A stretch of 64,000 bases of DNA from Fennellomyces sp. T-0311. Its lineage: Eukaryota > Mucoromycota > Mucoromycetes > Mucorales > Lichtheimiaceae. Below are positions 49,233 through 60,416 of the stretch, piece after piece; within the stretch, counting starts at the first letter, position 1; every line of letters begins with the position of its first letter. The stretch covers positions 1,054,001-1,118,000 of the forward strand of contig JALLLT010000002.1 of the NCBI GenBank assembly GCA_025266875.1, read 5' to 3'. The translations under genes were made by a program, and so were the position numbers. The notes beneath the pieces were generated by a model. It was not told the DNA's origin and made no database searches. It saw only the letters and a program-made list of their open reading frames with translations.

Positions 49233-50425
49233 TCACTGACGCAGCATGACTCTATCGGCATACCGCTTGATGGTATACCGCCACTGCTTATGGATATCCG
49301 AATGCATTAGATCATCTATATATCTATATATAAGCAAACTCATATACGTATAGATAAACACACTGTTATACCTTTAGTTATTTTTGGTCCTCCAGTGCTA
49401 TAGTGCTGGCTAAGATACTCCCAGGTCTCGTGGGACACAATATGCAAATCGGTTGCTTCCGGAAGGAATGGATCGAATCGAGTGGCTTCAAGATGACCAT
49501 CACTGTCTTGCTGTTGTTGGTTCAAATTGAGATACTCATCCAAAGGCGGTAGTGTACGCCAGCCTTCAATAAACCGTTCCCATTCCCACATGAATTGAGC
49601 AGACACAAAGCAAAATCCCCGCGGATTCATCACAATGCGTGCAGGCGTATCTTGCCATCGTATCCAACGCTCCTGTCGTCGTCGTGTCCGCAAAGCTAAC
49701 AGTCCTTTCAGGATATCTGGATTGACAAAGATACTGTTTGCCCAGTGGTTGCTGATCACTAATGCATAATACTGTTCTGCTGGATTCATGTCTTTCCCAC
49801 CAAGCTAAACGCACCAAGAGTTAATCTTTCTGCTGATATCGCTCTTTTTTTTTGTTGTTGTTTAGTGACACACCCAATCCACGCAACTTTGACAGAATAT
49901 TTCCGCGGTGTTTGGCTTGAAGAACAGTGAATGCCCCAATCTTTCGTGGATTCTTGCATGTCGATCGCATACTATGTAACCTTTAAGTTTTTAAAAAATA
50001 GTATCAAAGCTTGAGATGCACATACGTAGCTTATGGCAGTACATGCACAGGAATACTTTTTCAACAGCGACACTCTGGCAACATGATACGTGGGACACCC
50101 AATCCTCGGCCGTCCTATTCAGCAATGGTAGTTTCCATGTGGGTTGATCTGCGAGGTGCTGATTCGTATCAAGACGACTTAGATGCTGACAAGGACGACG
50201 TCCAAACATGCGAGTGGTGGTTTGACGATACAAATCACGATACGTTTGCTTCGGATCATTGTACGTCAAATGATAGTCTGCTTGACATAGTCGTTTCCAG
50301 AGTAGATCGAAATGACCTAGTTGGTTAAGTGCACGGCAGCATAATGAAAATTCCACTAGACTTTTGGCGTCCAGGTTTTCTGCGATGGATGCAAGAATAT
50401 CAAAATGCAAAGAAGAAACTGGCAT
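49233..50425 (-). CDS. F-box / ZnF-UBP / DUSP fusion protein
   Basis: Starts with an F-box (LHFDILASIAENLDAKSLVE, CCRALNQLGHFDLLWKRLC). A UBP-type zinc finger follows: LCMYCHKL, then after an intron CDRHARIHERLGHSLFF and EIFCQSCVDW. A DUSP domain comes next, with ISNHWANSIF, FCFVSAQFMWEWERFIEGW and IVSHETWEYLSQHYSTGGP. The last exon ends DRVMLRQ at 49233. The zinc finger and DUSP are normally found with a USP catalytic domain, as in USP20/33; here no catalytic Cys/His boxes are present and an F-box is in front. Suggested role: an SCF adaptor that reads ubiquitin or USP-type ligands. Stops of this gene and the convergent patatin gene are 9 bp apart. Introns lie at about 50030, 49800 and 49370. 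Confidence 0.7.
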
Positions 50426-50619
50426 TGGAAAGAGCTATAAAAGAGGGAGGATCGGTAGTAGCGAAACAAAAAAGATATAGGAATGGCACGCTCCTTAGAA
50501 ATCTCAAAATATGTAGATGGAATGTAGAGAGGTGGTTTGCAGTTTTGTATTCATGGCAAATCTCTCTCTTCCAAGGATCGCCCTTTCTTTTTTTTTTTTA
50601 CTTCTACTGTTTATCTGCC

Positions 50620-50952
50620 CTATTGTCGCCACCCAGCATTTAGCTGCATCAGCGTTAATACGGCATCCATTGGGAAGTCAACGTTATTGTTTTGTCCGTT
50701 TCCCTGCCCTTGCTCCGAGGTCCTTTCTCCGGATGATGGTTCTCCTTCTCGTTGAGCCGTCAATGCCGACGACCCAATTGTGCTGCTGAGTAGTGCCGCG
50801 AGTTTATCTTCCGGTCGCTCTCCGGTGCTTGATCCTTCTTTGTTTTCGGCTGAAGAGTCTTCCGATGTTGATGCTTGAACAGCATTCTCTGACGATCCTT
50901 CATTCTTCTGGTCCTCTTGACCGTCCTCCTTCTTTACTTCCGCACCTTCCTC

Positions 50953-50991
<39 letters not shown>

Positions 50992-52203
50992 TTGTTGCTG
51001 TGTTTGCTGCTGCAGCTGCTGCAGAAAGTCGATTAAGGGATTGGATAGCTGCTCCTCGCCACTGCGTTCGGCTTCTCCTTCTGTTTTGACACCTAGTAAC
51101 CGGGCAGCCGAGCTTCCTGCTGAGGATGATTGTGACAGCATACCCAGATGCTGACAGAGGATTGCTAGGTGGTTCATGTCCGGTAGCAGTGGCTGGACGG
51201 GTGAATTGCTGAACTGTGCTAAGCCTTGTGCTTGAAGACCGTTGACGCCTGCTACGCTTCCCGCGGTTGATGAAGCGGCCGATGTAGAAGTTCCTGTTTC
51301 TGAAGAGGCACTGAGTCCGCCTATTGCTCCATCCATAACATGCTTACGCCGCTCTTTCTCCTTGCGCTTTTGCTTCCGCTTGGTAAACTCTTCTTCCACC
51401 CAACGCCGCTTTGTGTCCGTGTCTTCCTTGCCAAACAGCTTGTTGGCTCTTTTGTTTACTCGGCAACGAAGATCATTATCCTTGTCTGGATCATGGTTAT
51501 TTTGGCGCGATACATATCCAAGCAATGATACCTACTACGTTCCTCGTTCAACGCTCGCCATCTCTTTTTCCGTTCTCGATTATCTGCGCGGACCTGCAAC
51601 CGCGTGTGTTTAGCTTGGAGGCATCGGCCGCAGAGACACGATTACCTTTTGGTTAATAAGTTCACGTTTAAGCATTTCCGCTGTGAGTTGTGAAACTGAG
51701 GGTATCGCGTTGCCGTCATTCAGAACAACACCTGTCATTGGTTCACTAGATCCATTGGCTGACGCGCTTGGTGCTGAACTGGTGTTGATATGAAACAAGC
51801 CGGTATTACCGTTCTCACTGTTGGCAATGGCAGCGGTCGAGGTGGTCGCTGTCGATGTGGCTGCCATAGCCGCGGCTGCTGCCTGAGCGAGCGCTTGTGC
51901 TTGTGCAGCGGTAACTTGCTGAAATTGAGCTGGTGTCATGTTTAGACCGGACAGATCGTGAGTGGATATACTGTTGGTCGCTGCCGCCACCGCTGCAGTG
52001 GTAGTTGTGGGTGAAGGGAACGTGGTAGGAGTGTTTTGGTTGTCGGTTTCGTTACTGTCATCTTGTGATTCCGCAAGGCTCTTCATTTGTGCTATTGCCG
52101 CTGCAGTCAGTCGCTCAATTCGAGCTTGGTCAGTCTCTTCATGCGTCGACGCTTCATGTTCCTGTGAATCTCGTCGTTCATGCCCATTGGTAGTCGGATC
52201 CAT
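50620..52203 (-). CDS. DUF3020-domain protein with a polyglutamine tract
   Basis: A probable nuclear regulator. The N-terminal 190 residues are low-complexity (Thr/Ala/Ser/Gln), with an Ala-rich run (ALAQAAAAAMAATSTATT). Three exons rebuild the conserved basic block: RADNRERKKRWRALNEE, then DNDLRCRVNKRANKLFGKED and FTKRKQKRKEKERRKH, the DUF3020 signature. The C-terminal third has a Gln run of about 20 codons, mostly CAG with some CAA, near 50955-51000, then acidic/Ser-rich sequence. The intron at about 51535-51575 has a split codon. The block resembles a bZIP-like basic region but lacks a leucine zipper. DNA binding is possible but not shown. The start is the ATG at 52203. Confidence 0.7.
50950..51016. 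repeat. CAG/CAA trinucleotide tract (polyQ)
   Basis: On the plus strand a run of CTG/TTG units encodes Gln on the minus strand. The mixed CAG/CAA coding suggests selection for Gln rather than a pure expanding microsatellite. Confidence 0.75.
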
Positions 52204-52910
52204 TTTTTTGCTTGTGACAAGTATACTGTTTTTTTGACACTAGGTTTTTGAGACTCGAATAATGCGTGAGATCTGCGCTTGTTTATAAGAAATATCTGTT
52301 GCTTGGTATTCGCTTACCTTTTTTTTGGGTAACTTTAAAAAAAAAAGAGCAAAAGGCGCACCTGCGGAGTCCAGTTTTGTAAGGCTAAAGCACACTTATT
52401 GTCTTTGCTCGGATCGCAAGGCACTTTGATGACACATACTAGGCACAAGACTGTTGCTTCGACTCTCATGACAGGAAATAGCTTTTCTACTTTAAAATTA
52501 ATACAGCTGACACGTTGGGATGCAGGTATGATTCAAAGGCCAAACAAGCACAGCTTTTATTTTGCCACCTGGTCCTGATTCAGCGGAGGAGTCAGCGTCT
52601 GCAAAATTGACTTGACATGTTTGAATCCGCTGTTATAAGGCACGTCGGTAAACCATCAGTTAGCCTACTTCTGTTACCTGATATGTACTTGATTGTGCTT
52701 ATCGGCACAATTACTCGTGGTACTAGCTATGGGCTACTACCAGCACTTATCAACGCAAAAAGTACGTAGGTCTTCTCTCGGCCCATGGACTTAATTAGCA
52801 TATCACATACAGAGCGATATAGTCAAAACCAATTTGCTTTCTTTCGCACAGTGCAATAATGTTCAAGTACGTCTGAGGGTTCCCTAGATTTATACAGTAT
52901 AGATGATGGA
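52204..52910. other. Intergenic, about 700 bp
   Basis: Upstream of the DUF3020 gene and downstream of an F-box gene. Poly-A/T runs near 52320-52350. No gene is recognised. Confidence 0.45.
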
Positions 52911-54286
52911 TCACTGATACGATTTGACAACCCAATTGCCCCCATTTAACTTGGTACGCTGCAAAACGAGCTGCTTTACCACCTGGCCTGGAGTAAAAGA
53001 TCGAGAATTCCCAAAAGTCAACGAGCCCTTGGTACCTTGCAATCTTGCATTAGTCAACGTGAGGCATCGAAGATAAGGGCATGTTTTTTTGAGCCACTCG
53101 AGATCGACGGTAATAATATGAGTTTTTCGATTACGCTTGGAACCTGGCAGCTGCCATCCACCGATTGCAAGAAAAGTGAAAGAGCTGCACCGGCCAACTT
53201 GTGCAACGATGGATCGACAAATTGAAAACGTGTCTTCTGTGGCATTGTTGAATGTGACTCTTTCCAGGTGAGGCCAGAAAAATGATCTTGCAATGGTTTG
53301 ACTATAGCCATCTTCACGTATCTGCGCTTGCCATATATCGAGTGTCGTTACTGACTGATACTTGAATGCAATGTAGTCGTGCAGAAGTGGCTGTTCCAGT
53401 TCATCAAAGTGCACAGCTTTCAAAGCAAAGTACTTCATTTGTTTGGCCGCAGTGTAGTAATCACTGATCGGACCAGTTATCGTATTATTCGCCAGATACA
53501 GGGTGACTTTGGTGAGCGAAAGCTGTCGTAACTTTGGGCAGTGCGAGTGTATGGCCTCCAAGTCCTGCTCACTAATCTGTATATCATACGCCTTGTCGAA
53601 TATCAGCGACAGACACTCCAGACTTGGCGTGTATTGTAGCAAATCCGTAAGTTCCGGAACTTTATAGGCTGCCCTTTCGAAAATGGCCAATTGATTTTCC
53701 GGATGTTTGGCGGCATGCGCAACCATGGTCATATATCGATAATATGATGCAGTGCGTGCTGCAACTACATTTGATATTCTGCGGATCGTAAGGCGTCGAA
53801 GATGTCCTAGATTCTTTGTTGCCTTGTATCCATCGTCCGCATCTGTCATCAAAAAAACGTACAGTTGCCACCAAGAAAGATCCAGTACTTTGATATGCTG
53901 ACACAGGGTGAATATCTCTTGAAACGGATCCATCATTGACAAAAACTGGACATTGTCGCTAATTGTAATGGTTGTCACGGATGCAGCCGCAGACGAAGTA
54001 CCCAAAAGTTGAGTCGCGCACTTGACTCTTGCAATAAATGATTGAATTTGTTCCGAGTGCTTAAAACTGGTTTCGTGGGATTGCATCACAAAGAATCGTC
54101 GATACCACTCTTTGCAGACACACAAGCATTCAAGCTGGTCTCGCTTGGACAAAGATTTCATAAGCCTGGTGAATACCAGGTTTGGAAATCGATGGGTGCT
54201 ATTATTGCCATTGTGTCTTTTACTAGCTTTCTAAAAGTATGGTACGTACGATTAGCAAAAGAGTGATGTCATACCAGCGGTAACAT
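52911..54286 (-). CDS. F-box/LRR-like protein
   Basis: A putative SCF substrate adaptor. The F-box is RFPNLVFTRLMKSLSKRDQ then LECLCVCKEWYRRFF, so it starts upstream of the ATG at 54161. A 44-nt GTATGA..TTTTAG intron (about 54226-54269) joins a short first exon MLPL (ATG at 54286) in phase; this is my inference. The body is leucine-rich: IKVLDLSWWQLYVFL, LRRLTIRRISNVV, TPSLECLSLIFDKAY, HCPKLRQLSLTKVTLYL and RCLTLTNARLQG. The frame is fully open to the stop at 52911. Compared with the decayed F-box copies downstream it looks functional. Confidence 0.65.
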
Positions 54287-55267
54287 TGTGTACCGCGTTA
54301 TTTTTTTGTTGGACCTCTGGTTTCTTGAAAAGCACAATCATTATCGTTAAAAAGCAGCCGAAGGTGCTTCGGCATAGTTTAAAAAACATTTGTACGTAAT
54401 GTATACTGTAGGACGGAGGTGAAAAAGAACAATGAATGTTGAAAAAGCATATGAAGTACCATTTTCATGCGCATAATTTATCAATGATTCCTCCTGTGTT
54501 TGAATTACCAGTTGCTAGCCTGGATAATATCCTTGATCCTCGTTTCCACAGGTTTTGATGATAAATATACACCACCTTTTTCACATACACTAATCCATAT
54601 CCTCATATGTTGTTCACATACCCGTAGTACAACTACGTGGCTTCTTTGACATCATTAGCCAAGTGGCGAGTTGCCATGAGCTAGAATCTGCAAGTATTAC
54701 CTGTAACTTACAATCACCGGCTTTTTGAAACACGTTGTTATTTTCTATTTTCAACTGGTAAAAGCATATACGATCAACAACATGGTTGTTTCAAGTTTAT
54801 ATTTATTATGCTACGCTGATCCTGCAGCACAAAGAAGCTTACTCTTGACAGCAATGTATATCTAAAGTCAGCTGCAAAAGTACAGCGTTTCATTGTGATG
54901 GGAATTGATCATTGGCCATATGCGTAACTCTTGCCCGAAAATTGGGTTGAACTATGTATATCTGCTACGTAATAAGGTCACTGCTAGGATACTACCCATC
55001 ATTTTATTTTGGGAAATATATGAATCATAATATAGGGGGCCCACATTAGTATCACACATTCCAGGCCATTGGTTTTTCACTTTCTTTAGCTGCTTGACAG
55101 TGTTCTACTGAAATAAAGTATGCATCGCGTTGGTTCGTAGTAATCTGAAAGAAGTTATTACTAAGCTATGAATCGATTTGGCTGCTGATGGGCTGTTTTT
55201 AGCCGGTCTTCCATGGCACTCCCAAAACCAGTAGCTCTTCTTTGCCTTTTACTTTACAGCTGCTGCA
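54287..55267. other. Intergenic, about 980 bp
   Basis: AT-rich DNA between divergent F-box genes. No reading frame, RNA or repeat was recognised. Probably promoter plus decayed sequence. Confidence 0.4.
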
Positions 55268-57052
55268 ATGGTCATCATGGATCGATTGCAATCTTTACCC
55301 GTCGAGATTCCGGATAGTATCTTCAACTACCTGGCATTCTGCGAGCGCCTACGATTCAACACCGTGTGTAGTATATGGCGATCGTTAATCCTAAACCGGC
55401 GTGGAATGCGGATAAGCCTGTCAACCAAATACGGACACAATATCAGTCCCAACGTTTTGCTATATATCCAGTACATCTGATAGTCTAACATGAAGCGCCT
55501 GCATGTATCTGACTATGGAGATGTTGACGAGATACGACTTTGTGAAATAACCAATTTTCTGGTTGATCTAAAGTGCAACAGAATTGATCATGGTACCCTT
55601 TCTAAAAATATATATATATATCACTTTGCTATAGGACATGTAGTCAACGATGCATCTTACAATAGTTGAAATATTACCTGCGTCCTCTGTGATAAACGAT
55701 CCTAGCTTCTTAAGACTAACGAAGCTTTATGTAGCGCTATTACTCGCATCGTTCTTGACATTTTAGCAACTGAATCGACCATCATAGCATCCGACCAGGT
55801 CTTACCGCACTGTCCAAATTTTGAAAAGTTTTATTATACTGCCATGTTTGAGGACAAGAAGCCTTAAATAGCAACGTTGACCGATTTCGAGTATTCGCGA
55901 TTCGTTGATTAATGTCTCACTACTGGTACGCGGGCACTGCAGATAACTTTTGGTGGGTTTTGGTGAATAATTTTTTTGAAGTGGTTAAAAAGCTTATGTT
56001 TAACCGCTATAATCACTTTTAACCATCAAAATTATTTGCAGTGGGGACGGAGGATTTGATCCAACACCTTTCTTGACGGCGGCTCCGAAACTCCAACGTT
56101 GGCCTTGAATTTTTACGATACCGAACCGATTAAATCAATCTTACCGTCCCTGACACGACAATATTGTCCAAAGCTAATTGCGCTTTTAATCACTGGATTT
56201 GACGGTAGAGGAACACCATGTTCGTAAGACGCCGATTGAATCATACAAGAACATCAACGACCACCCAACTTATTGGGGCAGTTGATACTCGAAGATTCAT
56301 TTGGCTTCTATCAATACGCGCGAAATATTTTACATGAGATCATCAGTGAATCCTATAGCAGTATCAAAGTTCCAGATCTTGCGAATCACGAACTGTACGG
56401 CGATGATACTCTCCAATATTTGCCATTTTTTAGGTTTCCATCCATGACCCGTCTCACTCCCGACTGTGGAAGATGGTGTACCGGAACCTCTGTGTCAACT
56501 CTTCACACAATCGACGCCCAATCTAATTTCTCTCAGTTTGCACAGCATCAGTTATGCAAATGACACGCTGGTACATCCGGTTGCCTCTGGCGTAAAATCC
56601 TTGGAAAAGATGGAACTGAAGCACTGTAATGAAATTACCTCGAATGGCTTGAAGTTTTTGGAGTCGATGTGTCGAACTTTGCAAACGATATTCTTTTATG
56701 GCATGTAAGCTGTAAGACCCAAAGACTTGGATGCTATTGCTACCAAGTATCGGATTATCGATGAACTAGCAATCGAGTACTGTAACCGTGTGACAATACA
56801 AGATGTAGGTCACATCTTTGAACAGTTTTGTTTGGACACAGTATTCGTAAACTCGATCCCATATTTACCCATTGGCCTTCAGATGCCATCTGCAACAATG
56901 ATACAGTGGAACAAGCTTTGGAGAAAGCGGATGCAAAGACGTTAAAATGGAGCGTCAAGCTACAACCAGATCACACTATGGAAGATTGGCCCTATTACGA
57001 ATATAGCCATATCAAATTTAGAGCAAGACGAAAATCGACGTCCCGTAATTAG
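55268..57052 (+). pseudogene. Decayed F-box/LRR gene
   Basis: The first piece has an F-box-like start: LQSLPVEIPDSIFNYLAFCE then RLRFNTVCSIWRSLIL. Two stops in a row (TGA TAG, 55478-55483) follow in the same frame, and then reading continues as MKRLHVSDYGDVDEIRLCEI. Later pieces at 56273-56945 give HSISYANDTLVHPVASGVK, LKHCNEITSNGLKFLESM and, after another in-frame TAA (near 56706), DLDAIATKYRIIDELAIEYC. At least one frame change lies near 56460. Introns could hide some breaks but not all. It is best read as a pseudogene. Confidence 0.6.
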
Positions 57053-57306
57053 TCTTTAGGTATGTACATATCCATCTCATAGTATCTCGGAGCTATATTT
57101 ATTCAATACAAGTTACGTATTATGCGCTCCTATAATCATTATTGGATAATCACTGTGAAGATATCCCAATCCTAATCTTTGCTCGGTATAAGCCAGTGTA
57201 TCTTCACTGGGTCTAATGAACTCTACACCACCAAGATGAAGTATTTCCAAGTTTTTGACTTGCTCAAGAGCTGTCGTAGGCCCCAGCTATCTACCTTGCG
57301 CCAATA

Positions 57307-58952
57307 CTAGATAGAAAGTCTTCTGAGAGTAGGCGATTCGCCTAGTGCATAGAGAGTCCTGCAAGGAATACATCGTAATGCCGATAACTCAAGATCTTGA
57401 ATGGCCGTTCCGGCGAACATTGCTGCGAAGTCGGGAAGTCCCTCCTCAGTGATGCATCTCCCCGACAAAGAGGTTTTGATGTTCTTTATGGACTTGACTC
57501 TGGCCAATGCCTTGATTACATGGTCATGTACATATGGCAGGTTAAGAAGATGGTCAGTTTCCAGTGCAGAAGTGCCCTTAGCTCCAATCATTGATACACA
57601 CTGTACAAGTGCATCATGAGGTATTGAATCATCATTGATACTAATATGATGGATCTCAAAAAATGAAGCTTGGGCAGCATCATAAGGTTATAGAATAGCT
57701 GGGGTTCCATATATGCGTGGTATACGGTAACCTTTTCCAAACCAGGGCATTGCCGTATCATTTCTGCTATGGCAACCGAAGCGCATTGAATTCGATTACA
57801 AACCAAGGTGTGTAATCTGTCGTCCCTTATCGACCGAAGCAACGTTGACAAGCTTGCTATCCCGTTACGGTTTTCATAGCCAAAGCTTTCTCCAAACCAT
57901 AGATACTTCAGGGTATCAGCATTCCGTAAAACATGCGGCATCGTATGATCGGGTCCATATCCACTTCCTTCTCTTGTAATAAATGAGTGCGTTATTCCCC
58001 CATGCTGGCGTGTGCTGTAGGCCATGAACAATGACATTCTCAAGATGCAATGCGGTCTAACTCCGGCTGACTTGAGTTTACTTCGAGGTATGTGAGTTTC
58101 GGACACAAGGCAAAAAGCTTGTCAAGATCAACCACAGTATCCCGGGCATCAGGATGTGGATGGATGTACATTTCTGTCGTGTCGTATCATTTAGGCTGAT
58201 GAAGCATATCAAGTTGGGGCATCGTTACACGAATGGTTCCACCCGTATCTGATTATTCATGATGGTGTCCAAACGGATGTGGGTCAAGTGATCAAATGTC
58301 AAATGTCAAATCAGCTAGTAAGGGTGACTTTGCCCTCGGTTCCGTGTCATAAATGCCGCTGTCCTTCCAAGCTTCAACAGTTGGTTCGAATGTGAAACGA
58401 GTCAGTTGTGGACATACTGCAAGTACATGTAGTAGACTGAAGTTTGATCCGTGGTCGACAAAATGGATCTCGGTAATATGAATGGCATGCTGATGCAATA
58501 TGTACAGAAACCCATCCTGATCACCGGTTTTGCAGTTTACAAACTCTTTCAATAGCCACGTTAAAGCAAGGCCAACATAATCAAAGCTTTGGCTCACCGA
58601 GAGAATCCAGCGCGTTGCAGTTGTAAGTTACTAGCTTTTGCAGCGAATCGTAAAGATCCTGCTGCTCGTTGCCAAAAGCAGAAACCGTAATAAGCTTGAC
58701 ATGACTACCAAGAGAATGCACGTAGCGCCGATTGTCCAAGTAACGTCGACTCTGAGGAACTTCAAGTGGCTTCCACACGTTTTTGGTGTACTTAGGAACC
58801 GCGTTATACCAGACGTGACATACGGCCGTGCACGTCAAACAATCGGGTTGATCGGGTCTTGAAAGAATGTCGTACGCGACATCATATGGAAGTGTCGTTA
58901 GACAATCGGTTTGGTTTGTTGCGCATTCTGATTGTACAGTGCGACCGACCAT
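57307..58952 (-). pseudogene. Decayed F-box gene, paralogue of the gene at 29440
   Basis: The N-terminal part has CLTTLPYDVAYDILSRPDQP then DCLTCTAVCHVWYNAVPKYT, and RRYVHSLGSHVKLITVS, parallel to LGSHVKHVTIS of the intact paralogue. The exon ends ALDSL before a GTGAGC donor, at the same place as the intact gene's intron. Later pieces (58292-58597, 57588-58106, 57307-57591) carry LRR-like sequence in different frames. One break is a 7-bp tandem duplication (TCAAATG twice, 58292-58305). More stops follow near 58250. Probably non-functional. Confidence 0.6.
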
Positions 58953-60416
58953 TATGTCAACAACGCGTAGTTGCGCCTAGTATGTTGTGCTGTGCAATGC
59001 AAGCACTGGAGCCGTCGATCATTATTTACAGAAAAGGTGATGGTGAATGCTTCACAGCCACATGCAACGCAAATAAAGTTTAACGCCGCCTCCGGAAGAA
59101 ACGCGTTCTTAAAATGCAACATGCAATAACAGTGTGCGTTGTCCGCTAGGCTACTCTTCCAGAAAATCATGCCTTCGCGTTCAGACACGAGCAAATTTGC
59201 ACGAACCGCACTTCCATTTCGGAATGGCGCCGTGTTACTTTAGTTATTAAACGTAGTATTTACCCTAATGCCCTGATTCCAGTATATTTTTTAACTATCA
59301 CTTAGAGCAAGGAAAACGCGCTATTTTACGTCAAGATGCAATAATATATGTTATTGAAACCTAATAGCAATCTACAAGCTCATATATGGCGTTCCGCTGA
59401 ACACGAATCCACGATCTTGTTTGGTAACACGTGTCTAGATGTCGAATATGATTTTCATACCGGACAGATTAAGGTTAAGAAAATCTCTTTCGATGCCAAG
59501 CTCACACTCGACTTGTAAGGCAAACTTTAGGAATATTCGACACCGCCAAAAAAAACCATATGATACTTATATAATGATCACCACATAATTACCGTGGAAA
59601 TATACGTTTACTCCATTCGCTATAATCCGCAACTTTCATCTTATACTGCTTTGTTGCCTGATCCTCAACCTATCAAAACGATAAAATATACTCTTGCAGC
59701 ATCCACAAACATTATGTAGACGCGCTTATTCACTTTATCTTCATAAGCGATTTCTGTTGGCAGTAAATTATAGGGTTAGCAATTCACGGAACGCTTTCTC
59801 CTTATCGCACTCCTTCTGCCCCCTACACAATTCGCTCTGTCTTTTTGACTGTGTGTTTTCTAAAAAAAGCACAACCCTGGCTGACGATGGCCATTAAAAT
59901 AATTACTCAAAGGTGGAGCAGCAATGACTTCGGGCAGTTATTTCTTTTACCGGCTCCACGGGCAAGACTAGCCCACTCATATTCCTCTCGCCTTCAGGAA
60001 AACTCCGTTTTTTCGCCCTTGTTCTTATTGTGCATCGAAATTATGGTTACTCAGCGTATACTCTGACCAATGTTATCGAAAGTTCGGAAAACCCGAATTT
60101 ACCGCTCAGCGGAGAAACTAAAGACTCCTCCTTTTCATTGAGGAAGAATAGAAACGAAGTCTGTGAAGAAAGAGGTCAAGAAAAGGGATTGAAATCCCAT
60201 AGTAGTTGACCAAGTTAGGGAAGATGAAAAAATGACAGATGAGGTGGCGTCGCACAAAGCTAATGGAATTTCACATGTGGATACTGGCGTTCTGACTGAT
60301 CCAAATGGAGTGCGGGTGCGGCGTTCTAAACCAACCATTTAAACGTTAATTGGGCCCTAGAAATGATTCCAGTTTTCTTTCATCAATAAGTCCGGGGAAA
60401 TTCCTGTACATTCAAT
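58953..60416. other. Intergenic, about 1.46 kb
   Basis: AT-rich. A minus-strand frame at 58952-59194 has two CxxC pairs but no other support. Short frames near 59694-60066 look like chance. The last 300 bp must include the acyl-CoA synthetase promoter; no TATA box is clear. Confidence 0.4.

Noticed and set aside
58952..59194. Minus-strand frame with two CxxC pairs
   Set aside because: No promoter, no homology and poor codon use; two CxxC pairs can occur by chance.
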